A stretch of DNA of 64,000 nucleotides from positions 30,580,274-30,644,273 of the forward strand of contig NC_054548.1 in assembly GCF_017654505.1 (NCBI RefSeq), in the 5' to 3' direction. Below, in pieces: positions 25,170 through 37,496 of this stretch. The notes beneath the pieces are model-generated. The model was not told where the DNA came from. It did not search any database and saw only the letters and a list, made by a program, of their open reading frames with translations. The position numbers were made by a program, and so were the translations under genes. This stretch comes from Polyodon spathula (Eukaryota; Chordata; Actinopteri; Acipenseriformes; Polyodontidae). How positions within the stretch are numbered: position 1 is the first letter of the stretch; each line of letters begins with the position of its first letter.

Positions 25170-26510
25170 ATATGTGTTTGTTTTGCATTTTGTTGCCTGT
25201 AACTTATGTACTTTTAGTGACTGCTCTATTCTTGAGATGATTCATACAGTAATAATCCATCTCTGGTACAGTTTCTAATATTGTCATCAAAATGTAGAAC
25301 AAGAATTAAGTTCTTAGCATAGTTCCTCAGGAGAGATGGGATCAGTTTTGTTTACTGATAAAGGACCATCAGTTTCAGATCAGTTAGTCATCCAGTCATG
25401 AAAGTTACACTGACCGTAAAGCTGAGGTTTTTTTTTTTTTTATTTATTTTTTTTTTTAATATCTCGTGTCTTTATTTATGCATTGTACACACCCTAGAGG
25501 GATACCAACTGTTCAACTAAACTGCTTAGTAAAAGTATTATCACTTTCTATGAATGTCAAAATAAATATGATAAAAAAAATATATATATATATTGGTGTG
25601 AATTATAATATGGAGTGCAGGGGATATATATAACAAGATTCATACTATTGCGGGTAGGACCAGAAGATATAGACTTTTCATAGGTGTCGACAAATTGGAA
25701 TATAGTAATTACTGTTAATTTTTGATGTTATATCGACAGAAAGGGTGTTTTTTAACCTTTTGATACAATTTAGCAATTTACCTTTGATATGTAATTATTG
25801 CAGTTTGACTGAGGCCACATCAGAAATTCCATATATCTACACACCCCTAAATCCTAAATATTTAACCACGTTTTTATGGAGTTAAGAAATGAAAGAGGTG
25901 ATCCTTGTCTCCATGCACCATTGTGCCATAGTAAAGTTTCCCATAGTAAAAGCATAGCAAAGTGCAATAAACATACTGAAAACATGATATAGTATAGGTA
26001 AGCATTGTAAGGACCTGAGAGGTATGGTAAATACATAATATAATAATGGGAGAAGCAACAGAAAACTGCAAAATTACTGTGCAAATGTAGTGTTTACCAT
26101 GAGCCCTTCTTTAAGTTATATATAATTAAATCATGCCTATGCTTGTGCAATTGTTATTCTTAAAAGCAGATGTGTGTGTGTATTACAAGTTAAAAAGAAT
26201 GCTCAAAGATCACAAACAAGCCCCAGGAAAAACTTTGTTTGTGATTATTTTCTGAGCCGCTGGCAGCTTTGAGGGTAATTTAGGCTTTTTTTATAATCAC
26301 GAGTCTCACACTTCTAGTTAACATTCCCACTATACTAAAAATACTACCAGACAGGATAAAAAAATATACAAGCCATATTACATTTAGAATTACAGTATAT
26401 AAGACATGGGTGAATACTGTATTGATCACAGTAGACATAAGTCAATACAGGTGTGCTTGTGTTGGCGGAGGAAGTGTTTATATTAGTCGTGATTTTCCAT
26501 TGTGTATATA
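25170..26510. other. Non-coding stretch with a poly(T) tract
   Basis: AT-rich DNA; a T-rich run spans about 25427-25460. Short frames show no family features. Confidence 0.45.
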
Positions 26511-26514
26511 TCTC

Positions 26515-27231
26515 TGTGGTAAAGTGGTTGATTGTATACAAATGCAGGAGTGATGCAGTGCAGTAATTAATCAGACAGAGCCTTGTAATTCGGTTTGGAA
26601 AGTGAGCTTTATTTTTATATCCAGGTCTGGTGACCAATAAACAATAATGCCCTGGCAAGGTGTACTGCACAAGGTAGACAAGAATGGGCTTCTAGACCCT
26701 AAACAATAAACAATACATATCTTCCCCACAACAATACCAACATGGTCACCAGTCATGGGTGCATGCAGTAGTGCTCGTGGTGGGTGACACAGTTTATTTT
26801 GTGACAGTTGTGCAGTGTTGTTCCAGCTAGTGCTAGCCCTCTGCGACAGATCTAGAATCATGTTAGCTGTCTAGTAGTTTAAAAACAAGATGAATTACAC
26901 AAAGACAAACAAACAAAACACGATACTGAAACAGGGGTTACGGGGTCACAGTCCTTCTCTGTAAAATAACAAAAACCAAAGCGAAGAAACAGATTACGAT
27001 TCTCTGTCATCTTTTTATAACCACATGACCCCTTGATAAACGAGTGCAACTGCCTCTCCAATCTGCAGCTGCCACGCCATTTCACTTCCGGGTCAATATG
27101 TTCTCGCAATGGAGTCTTGCTTTCTTAACTGGCAGACTTCCTGACCCTGGGAGAGAAATGTCAGACCAGCCCGTCCAAAGAACTTTGTCCTCGCTGCTTA
27201 GCGCCCTCACAGGTCGGGAGGGAGATTTACA
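26515..27231 (-). mobile_element. Composite of LTR-like sequences
   Basis: The left end TGTGGTAAAGTGG matches the first 13 bases of the LTR at 5115, and the right end shares 19 identical bases with 20542-20560. On the minus strand a TATA-type motif (GTTATAAAAAG, about 27010-27020) and an AATAAA near 26791 have LTR spacing. Probably two elements meet here, the right one covering about 26764-27231. No target duplication was confirmed. Confidence 0.4.
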
Positions 27232-27332
27232 ACCAAGGACGTCTGCCTGAGAAATTTTTTTCTCCCATGTTAAAAAATTAGTTGTTTTCGTCTCGTCATG
27301 CTTGTGAACCTGAAATGCCACAGCAGCCACCT

Positions 27333-28813
27333 GGGGCCTGTTGCATAAAGGTGGTTTAATGAGTTATCTAGATAACTTCCAGGTTTAATTGTGAAAGTCA
27401 GACTTATTCCATTGCTCAAAACAAGATAATAATAACTCAGGCTTAAATTCATGGTAACTTATTGTGATTAAACAAACCAGCTCCAGAGCAGGATAACTAA
27501 GATTACTTTTAAAACTGAAAAAAACCTAGCATCACCTTTTATCCCAGGAGAGGTTGATGTTGGTACTACAATTATAAAAAGGGCTTTTCGTCAAGAGAGG
27601 GTGTTTAGTGATCATCAAGATCCACTGAATTATCCAGATTCTACCCTGTATGAGTGATACTGTTTCTCTAGGGATGGTATCCTGTATCTGGCGGGTCTCC
27701 TAAGACTCTCCCTTGAACAACCGACCTGACGGAACAGAGCCCTTACTCATATACAGGTGCTCTGCATAGGCCTAAGGTTTATGGCTGTGGAACATTTTTG
27801 TATACAGTCTGTGATGCTTAAAATATTAAGGCAAAGATATGTAATTTATATTGACTGAACATTAGCTATATATATAGTCCTATATTTAGTTAAGAGCTCA
27901 CCAGTCTGAATTACATTTTTATATTTCAGAATGACCTGTTGCAATGTTCTCCTGACACCCGCTGTATTTGACCTTTACAAAAACAAAAATAAAATGCTTT
28001 TCATCAGCCTGACACAGCTAAGATGAAGTTAATTCTATGTTTAAAAGCACCATTATAAATTATGACCATAAACAATTACGAATCTAAATACAGTGGCACA
28101 GAAATATAAAAATAAATTTGGGGTATGTGATTTTGTGCTTGCTGGGGATACTGTATGCTTACGCGTTGACAGCATCTGCTATAGCGTGCCAGGCTGCCTC
28201 CCTGGCTATACTGTATACTTATGCGTTGACTGCGTCTGCTATAGCGTGCCAGGCTGCCTCCCTGGCTATACCGTATGCTTATGCGTTGACAGCGTCTGCT
28301 ATAGTGTGCCTGGCTGCCTCCTGGCTATACTGTATGCTAATGAGTTGACAGCGTCTGCTATAGCGTGCCAGGATGCCTCCCTGGCTATACTGTATGCTTA
28401 AGCATTGACAGCGTCTGCTATAGCGTGCAAGGCTGCCTGCCTGCCTTTGTTGGCAGTGGCAGTGTTTTTTTTTGCTAATAATATTTATTTTACTTGCTTG
28501 TATTTAGAAATTAAAATGTGCTGCTCAGAGGCAGTAAAAAAAACCTTGCTCTTTCATTCTTCTCGTTTTCTTTTTTAACTACCGTGTAATAAAGGTTACC
28601 ATGAAAACACATGAGCACTATGGAAAATCTGTCAACAGTTGGTTCCATGCGCACAAATAGAAACATTAACCCGACTTGAGTTATCTAGATTAATTTAAAC
28701 TCGATCTACATTCTTGCAACTGAATTAGCTTGCTAAATTATATCCTGTTAACTCAAACCAGATAATTTAAACTAAACCTGGCTTTTTTAAACCACCTTTA
28801 TGCAACAGGCCCC
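27333..28813. mobile_element. 1481-bp non-autonomous DNA transposon with perfect 27-bp TIRs
   Basis: Left end 27333-27359 (GGGGCCTGTTGCATAAAGGT...) and right end 28787-28813 are perfect reverse complements over 27 bases. Both ends also carry a GAGTTATCTAGA motif just inside the repeats. No transposase is present. The GGG-start ends recall PIF/Harbinger or ISL2EU-type elements, but no clear target duplication is visible, so the superfamily is open. It holds a 60-bp minisatellite. Confidence 0.85.
28141..28440. repeat. 60-bp minisatellite, five units, inside the TIR element
   Basis: Five units start at 28141, 28201, 28261, 28320 and 28381 (the third has lost one base). The core includes GCGTTGACAGCGTCTGCTAT and AGCGTGCCAGGCTGCCTCC. 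Because 60 is a multiple of three and the unit has few stops, long plus-strand frames arise here by chance; I do not read them as protein. Confidence 0.92.
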
Positions 28814-29404
28814 TTGACTGTACGGCCCTGTTTATTGGCCATCAGAATGCAAGATAAGAATCCTGCCATTCAAATATTAAACCAAAGTAGTGGAACTCAT
28901 GGCAAACTAATCATATCAGATACCTGTGCTTGTTTGGGCAAGATATTTTTAAATTGTGTGAAGAGTCACCTCCAGTTATAAGTCATGCTCTATGCTTGAC
29001 AACATGATTGCATTACTCCATTAACGCAACTAAAATGTAGTTTGTTTTCATAATCTGCTTTGGGCCGTAAACAGAATACAATAATACAAACTGCAAAATG
29101 TAATACAATTGGGAAATCCCTGTATCACGAGGACAGCACTCTGGATGGAGCGCCTGCTGCATACTAGGCGGAAAAGCTTGTCTCCTACACTTCCCCACTC
29201 ATGCAGTTATTGTACATTGTGTGCTGGAAAATGTAATGCCAATGATGTTGCTTCAATTTCCTTTCTCAAAATGCCAATAGTGGTGCTTCTTTTGGGATTG
29301 TTTAGTTAAAATTAAACTGCCAGATTGGAAGGGTTCATGCAAACAGTATGAATTGTGTTCAGCACATTTTACACAAGAAGATTTCACTACTGCTATGACT
29401 AATA

Positions 29405-29453
<49 letters not shown>

Positions 29454-30565
29454 AAAACTTTAGCTTAGCTGTTCTGTTTCACGTTAGAAAGACTAGTTTG
29501 GGGCATGTCTTTATTTTTCACACAAAAAAGTATTTTGGCACTTCTTAATGACTGAGTAAATACATGTCTCATTAATAATAAGTATATAAGTGGCTGGACC
29601 TAATCAAAGGAACATGTTTGACATTGTCTTGTCACTTTCTTTCATAATTAATGAACTGTTGTACTTCAAAGCCAGCTATAGTACTGAGGACAATAAAGGC
29701 ACTGTTTTTAAATTTTCCTCAAATAGAAAGAGACATGTTTCTAAATTCCATGTTGTAAATGCTATAAAAATGTTAGCAGAGAAAATCAGATTCTAGCAAC
29801 CGGAAAAACAATTGAAAAGCTGATATCACTGTTCACCTAAACATAGCAACTTATATAACATGATCCCCTCCATTGTCTAATTTAAGAACAGTTTATGAAC
29901 AGACACTCGGCAGGAAATAGTTTGAGACTGTTCCTGTGATCAAGGTATATACAGTGCTGACCTTTCCACCTCAGGGATTATTTCCTCCTGGCAGCTAGCT
30001 ACATGTTTAGTTCCAGAGAGGCCCTAGTTCCACATTCTGGAGTGAAAAGGGATTATTTTCTTGATGAGGTTTGTGGCAGCAGACCAGTCTTCTCATCTAG
30101 TCATTATTCAATAGTCAATTGAATTGGGCATCTGGTGTCTAGTCTATAATAAGTAAAAGTCCTTTTAATTGTGTAGAAAGAAAGCACAGTGTAATAAACT
30201 TGTTATTGTTCCTGTCTTGTCCAAGTAGATTATTAAATTGGGATATTTTCTTGAAGCACTGAGGTGTTATTTTCTTTACAGCAGTCATAGATGTTCAGTT
30301 TGCAATAAGAAATGATGAAGAGGTTTGAAGGGAGATATAACTGTAGTTCATAAAAATGAAAAAAATCAAGACAAAAAATGGGGGAGGAACACAAAAGGTT
30401 TAAATGATCAATTGTTTATTTATTTTATTTCAGGACAATTGGGACAAAAGCCCTTCTTCAGGTTTACATTTCTTTCTACAGAGCTTTTGGCTGAAGCATC
30501 AGAAATAAAAAACAAAGGAAATAAAGTTGGAAAACCTTTTTGTGAATATCTGAAAAAAAAAAACA
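28814..30565. other. Non-coding stretch with an (AAT)n tract
   Basis: AT-rich DNA; a long run of AAT units lies at about 29401-29452. No coding or RNA features recognised. Confidence 0.45.

Positions 30566-30568
<3 letters not shown>

Positions 30569-30653
<85 letters not shown>
30569..30653. repeat. (AT)n microsatellite with one interruption, then poly(T)
   Basis: About 40 AT units with a single TT slip near 30615, followed at 30691-30711 by about 21 T. Confidence 0.95.
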
Positions 30654-30656
<3 letters not shown>

Positions 30657-30959
30657 CCTTATAGCCTGGAATTAAAATGCATTAAAATAGTTTTTTTTTT
30701 TTTTTTTTTTTATCTACGCATCCTACCCCACAAATTCCAAGTGAGAAAAATATTCTAGAAATTTGTAGAAAATTAATTAAAAATAAAAACTGAAATAGCT
30801 TGGTTGGATAAGTGTCTCATTTAAATGCAAGAAACTCTGAGGCACTGACACAACAAAATGTGGAAAAAGTTATATATATATTTCACTGGGTGCCTACGTG
30901 GGCTTGAGAGTAAAGAAGGGCATGACGGGGGCAGTGAGCTTGGAGCATGTGAGTGCTTG

Positions 30960-31478
30960 AGTGACGATGGTGAATATTGTGTGCAGTTCTGGTCACCTCG
31001 CTATAAAAAAGATATTGCTGCTCTAGAAAGAGTGCAAAGAAGAGCGACCAGAATTATTCCGGGCTTAAAAGGCATGTCATATGCAGACAGGCTAAAAGAA
31101 CTGAATCTGTTCAGTCTTGAACAAAGAAGACTACGTGGCGACCTAATTCAAGCATTCAAAATTCTAAAAGGTATTGACAGTGTCGACCCAAGGGAATTTT
31201 TCAGCCTGAAAAAAGAAACAAGGACCAGGGGTCACAAATGGAGTTTAGAAAAAGGGGCATTCAGAACAGAAAATAGGAGACACTTTTTTACACAGAGAAT
31301 TGTGAGGGTCTGGAATCAACTCCCCAGTAATGTTGTTGAAGCTGACACCCTGGGATCCTTCAAGAAGCTGCTTGATGAGATTTTGGGATCAATAAGCTAC
31401 TAACAACCAAACGAGCAAGATGGGCCGAATGGCCTCCTCTCGTTTGTAAACTTTCTTATGTTCTTCTTATGTTCTTAT
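30960..31478 (+). pseudogene. CR1-like LINE 3' end with TTCTTATG-type tail
   Basis: A plus-strand frame to 31403 encodes the C terminus of a CR1-group polyprotein: QFWSPRYKKDIAALERVQRRATRIIPG, LFSLEQRRLRGDLIQAFKI, FFTQRIVRVWNQLP, and FKKLLDEIL before the stop. It is followed by GATGGGCCGAATGGCCTCCT and a repeat of TTCTTATG units to about 31478. The 5' part is missing, as is typical of LINE insertion. The last part of the frame is intact, suggesting a fairly young copy. It abuts a YR retrotransposon on the right. Confidence 0.8.
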
Positions 31479-32299
31479 GTAGGACAGGCTGGACACATCC
31501 CTGTACTCAAAGAACTGGGTAACGCAGCATCCTTTGGCTGCTGGGCAGCTTAAAACTAGTAAGGGCCAGGACAAGACATACAAACAAGACACTCTGAATG
31601 GAGGATGAGAGACAGAACATGCAAAAGATGAAGCTCTCAAGTCAAGGCCGGGTCAGGCAGCATCCTCTGGTTGCTGGGCAACAAGGAGATTGAGACATAG
31701 AGGACAAAAGGACAGATCCCGTCACTACTCAGGCAGTATCCTCAGGCAGAATCAGTTGGCAGCTGGGTGGCATGGAGAGTTAAGGAAAAGTGTCTTTGGT
31801 CCATATAGGAGAGATGAAGGAAGAGCACACACACAAACCCCCACCCCCCCCTACACGGGGCCCAACTCGGCAGGTGGGGGACTCGGGGCATGAAAGGAGC
31901 TCCGACCTGGAAAATAAACTACGGAGAGTAATAGCAGGTTGTGGCCTGCATGAGGCTAGCACATAAGCTGTGAAAGTATAGATGTTGCCAGGGATTCCCT
32001 CTAACAGGAGAGGAACCACTGGGAACAGCATGGGCTTGAGCAGGAGTCCGACATGGTCGGTCAGGGGAGTGAGACTCACTAGCCCTCCAAAAGAAGGACC
32101 CCTGGATCCCTGCAGAACCACATCATGTAGAAAGGAAAGACACTGCAGAGCCGCATACATAGATGATAGGAAAGGCTTGAAAAAGAAACACAACAAAGAG
32201 TGGTTAGTATGACAGGCTATAGATTGGAGGCCATCCATGCAGTGGAGAGAGAAAAAAAGACTCTATTTGCAGGAAACCTGTCGGAGAAGGCACCCCCAC

Positions 32300-33282
32300 T
32301 CAGGGAATACTAACGAGGGACTGGTGAGCTGCTGCAATATCTGTGGGAGATGACCTGATATATGCCTCCACTGCTGAAGAGGACCAGCGCCCCATGGTTT
32401 TAATCAGGTGCTGGTTGATTCTGGTGCATGCTGCAAAAGTGGCTGCTCCAGTCCAGAAGGAGTGGGGAGAATAAAAGTGGGAGAGCCCTGACCTGGACAA
32501 AAAGGTGTTGAGATTGGAAGCAAACCAATATCTTGTAATGACAATTCTTAAATAGTCAAAGAAGAGAGGATCTGAAGGGAGACAAGAGTTCCTAGTGACG
32601 AGGTTATTGGTTAGGGCAGAGCTGGGACAGAGAGGAGAGTACATTTTTGAAAACTGAATGCACTGACCTTGATGCAACTGGCCTGTTTTGAATAGGACAA
32701 AGTGATTTTTGGGAACTTGAGTGAGGTTGGAGTGCTGTGGGCCAATGGTTAGGAAGCTGGAGATTGATGGAACTGAAACTCTGAGCGCAGAAGCCCGAAG
32801 AACGCGACTAGACACAGAGCTTCCATTATAATGTCATTGAAAGAGGTGAAGCAACCGCGATGGAGGGAGGAGATGAGGCGAAGGAGGATATCCACTGAGA
32901 TTGTTTGTCTTAATGGTGAGGCGGGAGGGATGCTCTTCTCCATGCCTTGGATTGTTAGGTGGGATGGAAAGGAGATGGAACTTGTGCTGGATACCTGAGA
33001 GGTAATTCTTGATGGAGGAAGGGGCCATGTTAAGGGATAGCCTGAGGTATGTGATAAAGGTGAGGAGGTGCTGGAGGTTACAGGTGATGAGACAGATTCG
33101 ATTCTGGGCACAGAACGTGGTGAAAGAAGACCAGGCAGTAGAATAAGAAAAGCGAGTGGAAAGGGCTGAAGTTGTGGGCTGACTGAAGGAGGCACGAGAG
33201 TGTGGAGTTTAGTGGAACACCAGTTGTCTGAAAGCTGCATAATTATAGGGGAGGAGGATCGGCCATTGTTAATGATATGCAC
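32300..33282 (-). pseudogene. YR retrotransposon tyrosine recombinase
   Basis: Two overlapping minus-strand frames (32749-33282 and 32300-32815) cover the domain. The first box reads LVAFFGLLRSEF and keeps the first Arg. The second box reads YSPHSFWTGAAT, where the family has HSFR.GAAT, so the second catalytic Arg is Trp. HLIKTMGRWSS and AYIR keep the His/Trp site and the tyrosine. The frame change near 32780 and the Arg loss make it dead. Confidence 0.75.
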
Positions 33283-33319
33283 AGTGGAGGCATTGTCACT
33301 GAAGAATATAATTGACTTT

Positions 33320-34573
33320 CTAGGCCATAGATAGCTCCAGAACAGGGTGGCGATGATGATAGGGTACAGTTTCAGGAGGGGAGAGTACTTCAGCTGAGAA
33401 AGAAGGGATTGAATTTCCTGGGGCCAGGTGCTGGAGAACTATTGGGATCTGAAGAAAGCGCTGAAGCCCGCATGGTTTTGTCTGTAAACAGGTGAATGTC
33501 TGGGGTGGAAAAGGCATCGTCTTAGAACATTGAAAGACCGTTGCAGTGGATTAGTAGAGTGGACCACATTTCAATGTCATTCCGGGTGAGGAGATGGGAG
33601 ATAAAGGTATGCCTTTGCGGGATAATGCAGATTGTGACGTTGAAGTGGCCCAGTAGAGAGAAGGTTACACTTTAAGATGGTTCTTGAGCTTTAGAAAGAA
33701 GAAATCAGTTGACAGATGCGAGTGAGTTTGAGAGAGGGAGGTGGGCTTCAAACTTGAGGGTGTCGAGGGTTATTCCAAGGAATTCAAGGCTGGTAGTCAG
33801 GCCAATGGTCTTCCCAGAAGAGAGAGGAATTCCTAGGGTAGAGAACAGATTTTTGAGATAGTTAATGCTTAGGTTGAGAGGTGGGAGAGATGAGGAGGAA
33901 ATTGTCCAGGAGATGGAGTAAGAATGGGACATGGTATGAGTTTATGAAGATCCAGCATAAAGCTTCTAACAGGGTGTTAAAGATTTTTGGGCTGCTGTGG
34001 CAGCCAAAAAGGAGTTCAGTGGTGAAGAAATAATAGCCTTGCCAGGATATCCCAAATAGATGGTGGAGAGAGGGATGAATTGGCATGACTTTAAAGGCAT
34101 CTGTGATATCGGCCTTTGAAAGCCAAGCTCCGCGGCCCGCCGTCTTGATGAATTTAATGGCATCTGTAAGGGTGAAACAATGGAGGGAATTGGTCCAGAG
34201 GAATAAGAGTGTTAATACTACTGGTGGATTGACCTTGAGGACCCGATAAGTCGATGATAAGGCATTTCTTTCCACAAATATTTCAAGTGGCAATGCTGAT
34301 CGGGTTGATCCGAAACTCTGCGAATGGAGGGGCTGGGAAGGGGCCGACCATAAAACCTTTGTCCACCTCAACCTTGATCAAGGAGGCAACTGCTTGAGGG
34401 TCTGAAGTTACTGAATGGAGGTTGTTGTAGGAGAGGGAGAAAGATGGAAGGCAGGACAACCCAGTGCAGAAGCCATGTTGGAGGCCATTTAAGAGGTATT
34501 TGACAAACTGCCAATCAGGGTGGAGGCTGAGGGCTTCAGATAAAGCCAGCACATTGACAGGAGAAGAAACCAT
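33320..34573 (-). pseudogene. YR retrotransposon reverse transcriptase / RNase H
   Basis: Minus-strand frames 34283-34573, 33862-34371 and 33705-33932 give PHRHGF-less but recognisable DIRS-like RT blocks: LFLWTNSLHCFTLTDAIKFI, KADITDAFKVMPIHPSL, ELLFGCHSSPKIFN and LHLLDNFLLI. The last is the YxDD-box position, where the family has LDDFL; here the second Asp is Asn. RNase H is inferred only from position in 33.3-33.5 kb. Confidence 0.6.
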
Positions 34574-34799
34574 CAGGGTTGATTGTTATTTAGAGCATTT
34601 CAGTGGGCAGGTGGATTTTGTGTGGATTTCACTGCAGAAGGAACAGGAGTGAAGAAATCGTCAGTTGGAGTTGTGTAGACCGATTTGTTGAAATTGTTAC
34701 AAATTTTGCGACCCCCAGAGATTTTGATAGGGCAGTCAAATCTGTCTGTAGTTGAAGAGAAGTCAGGAGGGGATGATGAGTGGATTGGGTGAAAAGGAG

Positions 34800-36187
34800 C
34801 TATGGCTTGGTAGTTGAAATTAGGAGAGGACCGTGGAAACCGCCAGGAGCTGGATGGGCTGGCCGCAGCTTCAGGCAGAGGTGAGTGGAGTGACTAGTAG
34901 AGCTGCAGACCCCACAGACGTATGCTCTCAGGCCGCTGAATATCATGTGGAACATATCTGGTCTTGCCCAGTTGATGATGATGTTATCTGTTCCGAAGAC
35001 TGCTGCTGCTTTAGCTGAGCTTTTATGATAATCATAAAACATTTTGCCCCCATAGCGGACAGCCAGTTATACAATATAGGCTAGGTAGTGGTTCAGCTCC
35101 CCTCGGTGGTGAGAAAAGGCATAACATAGGACATCTGTGAAAGCTGAAAAAGCCAGAACAAACTCCTCCATCGTCAGATTCTTGAGAAGGAGAATGAGCT
35201 CAGATGTAGCAATGAGCACCAGTACCAGATTGACATCCATACCTTCAATAATTTGTTTACACAGGGCAGGAGAAACGATGATGCGCTTGGAGCCGATGGT
35301 GTGCTGGGTGTAGGCAGGAGAGGTGGAGGCCAGTGTGAAAGAGGGGCCGTGATTCATGGCCTTGATAACTGAGGCGGCGGCTGAAGTATGAGGGAGTGGA
35401 GGGGCTGGGCTGGAGCGGGCTTCCAGGGAGCTGAGCCAGGTGTTGATGGCCACTATGGATTCAGAAACCGGTCATAAGAGGGCCTTCATGTCTTGAAGAA
35501 TCCCCCAACAGATGCTGTCTGAGTCAGAGGTTGGTGACTATGGAGGGTGAGGCCTCGGGATCGGAGAAATCGCAGCTGCTGCAGAGAGTGGCTGCCTGGA
35601 CCTGGAAGCTGGGCCTGGAGAGTTGAGGAGCTGGTCAGAAGACAGGAGCTGGGAAGGGTTGGAGGCTGAGGTTGATGGGCCTGGTGGATGGGTTTGGATC
35701 GCTCCGCACTTCCATTTAGAATGGAAGATGGGTACTGTCGAGATGGTGTGGTAGGATAACTGAAAGAACTCTTCGCGCTCCACTCCTAGAGGAATCTAAA
35801 TATCCCTATTGAACAAGGCCTTCAGGAGCTTAGGAAAAGGCCAGTTCTTGAATAATAGTGTTTTGGGCTTTGGCTGAGAGGGCGTCCGCTTTGGCCTAGA
35901 TGGTGCACCTCTGAGCTGGGAAGATAGCAGGGGGAGGAGTGGAACGGGGTTAGACTGTCTCGGAGAGGGGAACACACAAAATGTCATGGCTGTCTGGACT
36001 GGAATTCCTCTGAATCGACCGATTGAAGCTCAAACAGCAGATCCATAATTAGAAAGCCTTGAGATGATGATTCGGTTCTCAGTTGAATCCACCCCTTTTT
36101 TTTTAAATAAACAAAACATGGACAATACTCAATAAATGAAAAATTCAAACAAAAACGATCACGAACACTAAACAAGCAAGTTGGCAA
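34800..36187 (-). pseudogene. gag-like region of the YR retrotransposon
   Basis: Short minus-strand frames rich in Pro, Ser and charged residues (34800-35042, 35067-35453, 35538-35783, 35796-35987, 35984-36187), without a sequence motif that I can name. Their place upstream of the RT in the same orientation suggests the gag-like first frame, broken several times. Confidence 0.4.
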
Positions 36188-36395
36188 TAAGCAAGACTAT
36201 CAGAATATCAAGTCGGTCTGCAGTGAAGTCTACAAAAAACAAACACAAGACAAAGAGAGGAAGTAGTGCTAGATTAATATAGGAAAGAGGGAGAGATTTA
36301 CAGGCGGAGCTGCCGAACGGAACACCCAGCACTGCCTTGGCCTCGCCCCTTGACTGATGTGGCGAGCGCTGCGCAAGGCTATTTACAGATATATA

Positions 36396-37386
36396 CGCTG
36401 AGTGTACAAAACATTAGGAACACCTGCTCTTTCCATGAAATCGACTGACGAGGTGAATCCAGGTGAAAGCTATGATACCTTATTGATGTAACCTGTTAAA
36501 TCCACTTCAATTAGTGTAGATGAAGAGGAGACAGGTTAAAGAAGGATTTTTAAGCCTTGACACAATTGAGACATGGATTGTGTATGTGTGCTATTCAGAG
36601 GGTAAATGGGCAAGACAAAAGATTTAAGTGCCTTTTAAAGGGGTATGGTAGTAGGTGCCAGGTGTGCCGGTTTGAGTGTGTCAAGAATTGCAACGCTGCT
36701 GGGTTTTTCACGCGCAACAGTTTCCCATGTGCATCAAGGATGGTCCACCACCCAAAGGATATCCAGCCAATGGCAGGCAAGTGGTCAAAAATGGCTCATT
36801 GATGAAAGAGGCCAAAGGAGACTGACACATACCGTGCAGAGCAACAGACAGGTTACAGTTAGTCAACTGACAGTCCAGTACAACACTAGTGCCGAAAGAC
36901 CCATAAAAGAATGCACAACTCATCATACCGTGACACAAATGGGGTATGGCAGCCGACGACCTAACAGAGTTCCACTTCTTTTAGCAAAACACAAGAAACT
37001 GTGGTTGCAGTGTGCTAAGCAATGAAAACACTGGACACTGCAGGATTAGAAAAACATTGTCTGGTCTGATGAATCCCGGTTCCTGCTGTTTCATGCTGAT
37101 GGAAGGACTAGGGTATGGAGAAAACCACATGAGTACATGCATCCATCATGCCGCGTGTCAACATTGCAGGCTGGTGGTGGTGGTGTGATGGTGTGGGATG
37201 TGTTTTCATGGCACACATTGGGCACCTTGAACATCATTGCCAATCAGGTGCATCACTTCATGGCAGCAGTGTATCCATCTGCTAATGGATTGTTTCAGCA
37301 GGATAATGTCCCATGCTACAAGGCTAGGATTGTCCAGGAATGGTTCCATGAACTTGACAGTGAATTCAGCTTACTGGAGTGGCCTG
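36396..37386 (+). pseudogene. Tc1-like transposase, 5' part (split by a retrovirus)
   Basis: The element starts at 36396, after a TA at 36394-36395, with the end motif GAGTGTACAAAACATTAGGA. Frames across 36557-37386 encode a helix-turn-helix (LGFSRATVSHVHQGW), a first catalytic WSDESRF, and QQDNVPCYKA with the second Asp. Two stops near 37023-37050 and a frameshift near 36640 inactivate it. The reading is cut at codon EWP by the retroviral LTR at 37387 and resumes at 45438 in the same frame. Confidence 0.85.
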
Positions 37387-37496
37387 TGTCATGGAAATTC
37401 TAATAAAAGGAAGAGAGACTGCGAGTTCCAAACACACAGGCCTTTATTTCTTAAGTTTGCAAACTGAAAACACTCTCAACACACAGGGTGCCAGAT
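37387..37496 (-). mobile_element. Stub of the retroviral 3' LTR
   Basis: The first 110 bases, TGTCATGG to about GCCAGATAA, match the full LTR at 44961 with only two differences. The match stops where the inverted-repeat element begins. Confidence 0.85.

Larger units (their letters stand above)
31480..36390 (-). mobile_element. DIRS/Ngaro-type tyrosine-recombinase retrotransposon, decayed
   Basis: On the minus strand the order is: gag-like Pro/Ser-rich frames (36.2-34.8 kb), reverse transcriptase (34.6-33.9 kb), presumed RNase H (33.5-33.3 kb), tyrosine recombinase (33.3-32.3 kb), then a non-coding 3' part with two imperfect copies of GCAGCATCCTYTGGYTGCTGGGCA (about 31526 and 31658). A recombinase in place of an integrase is diagnostic of YR retrotransposons. 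No methyltransferase was seen between RT and recombinase. Terminal repeats that would separate DIRS from Ngaro were not found, so the ends are approximate. Confidence 0.7.

Noticed and set aside
28093..28401. Open frames with Cys-rich repeats (102 and 76 codons)
   Set aside because: They are created by a 60-bp minisatellite with few stop codons and are open in more than one frame.
28141..28440. CRISPR-like array
   Set aside because: The repeats are head-to-tail 60-bp units without variable spacers, in a vertebrate genome and inside a transposon.
30325..30570. 81-codon Lys-rich frame
   Set aside because: AT-rich composition leading into an AT microsatellite, with no family resemblance.
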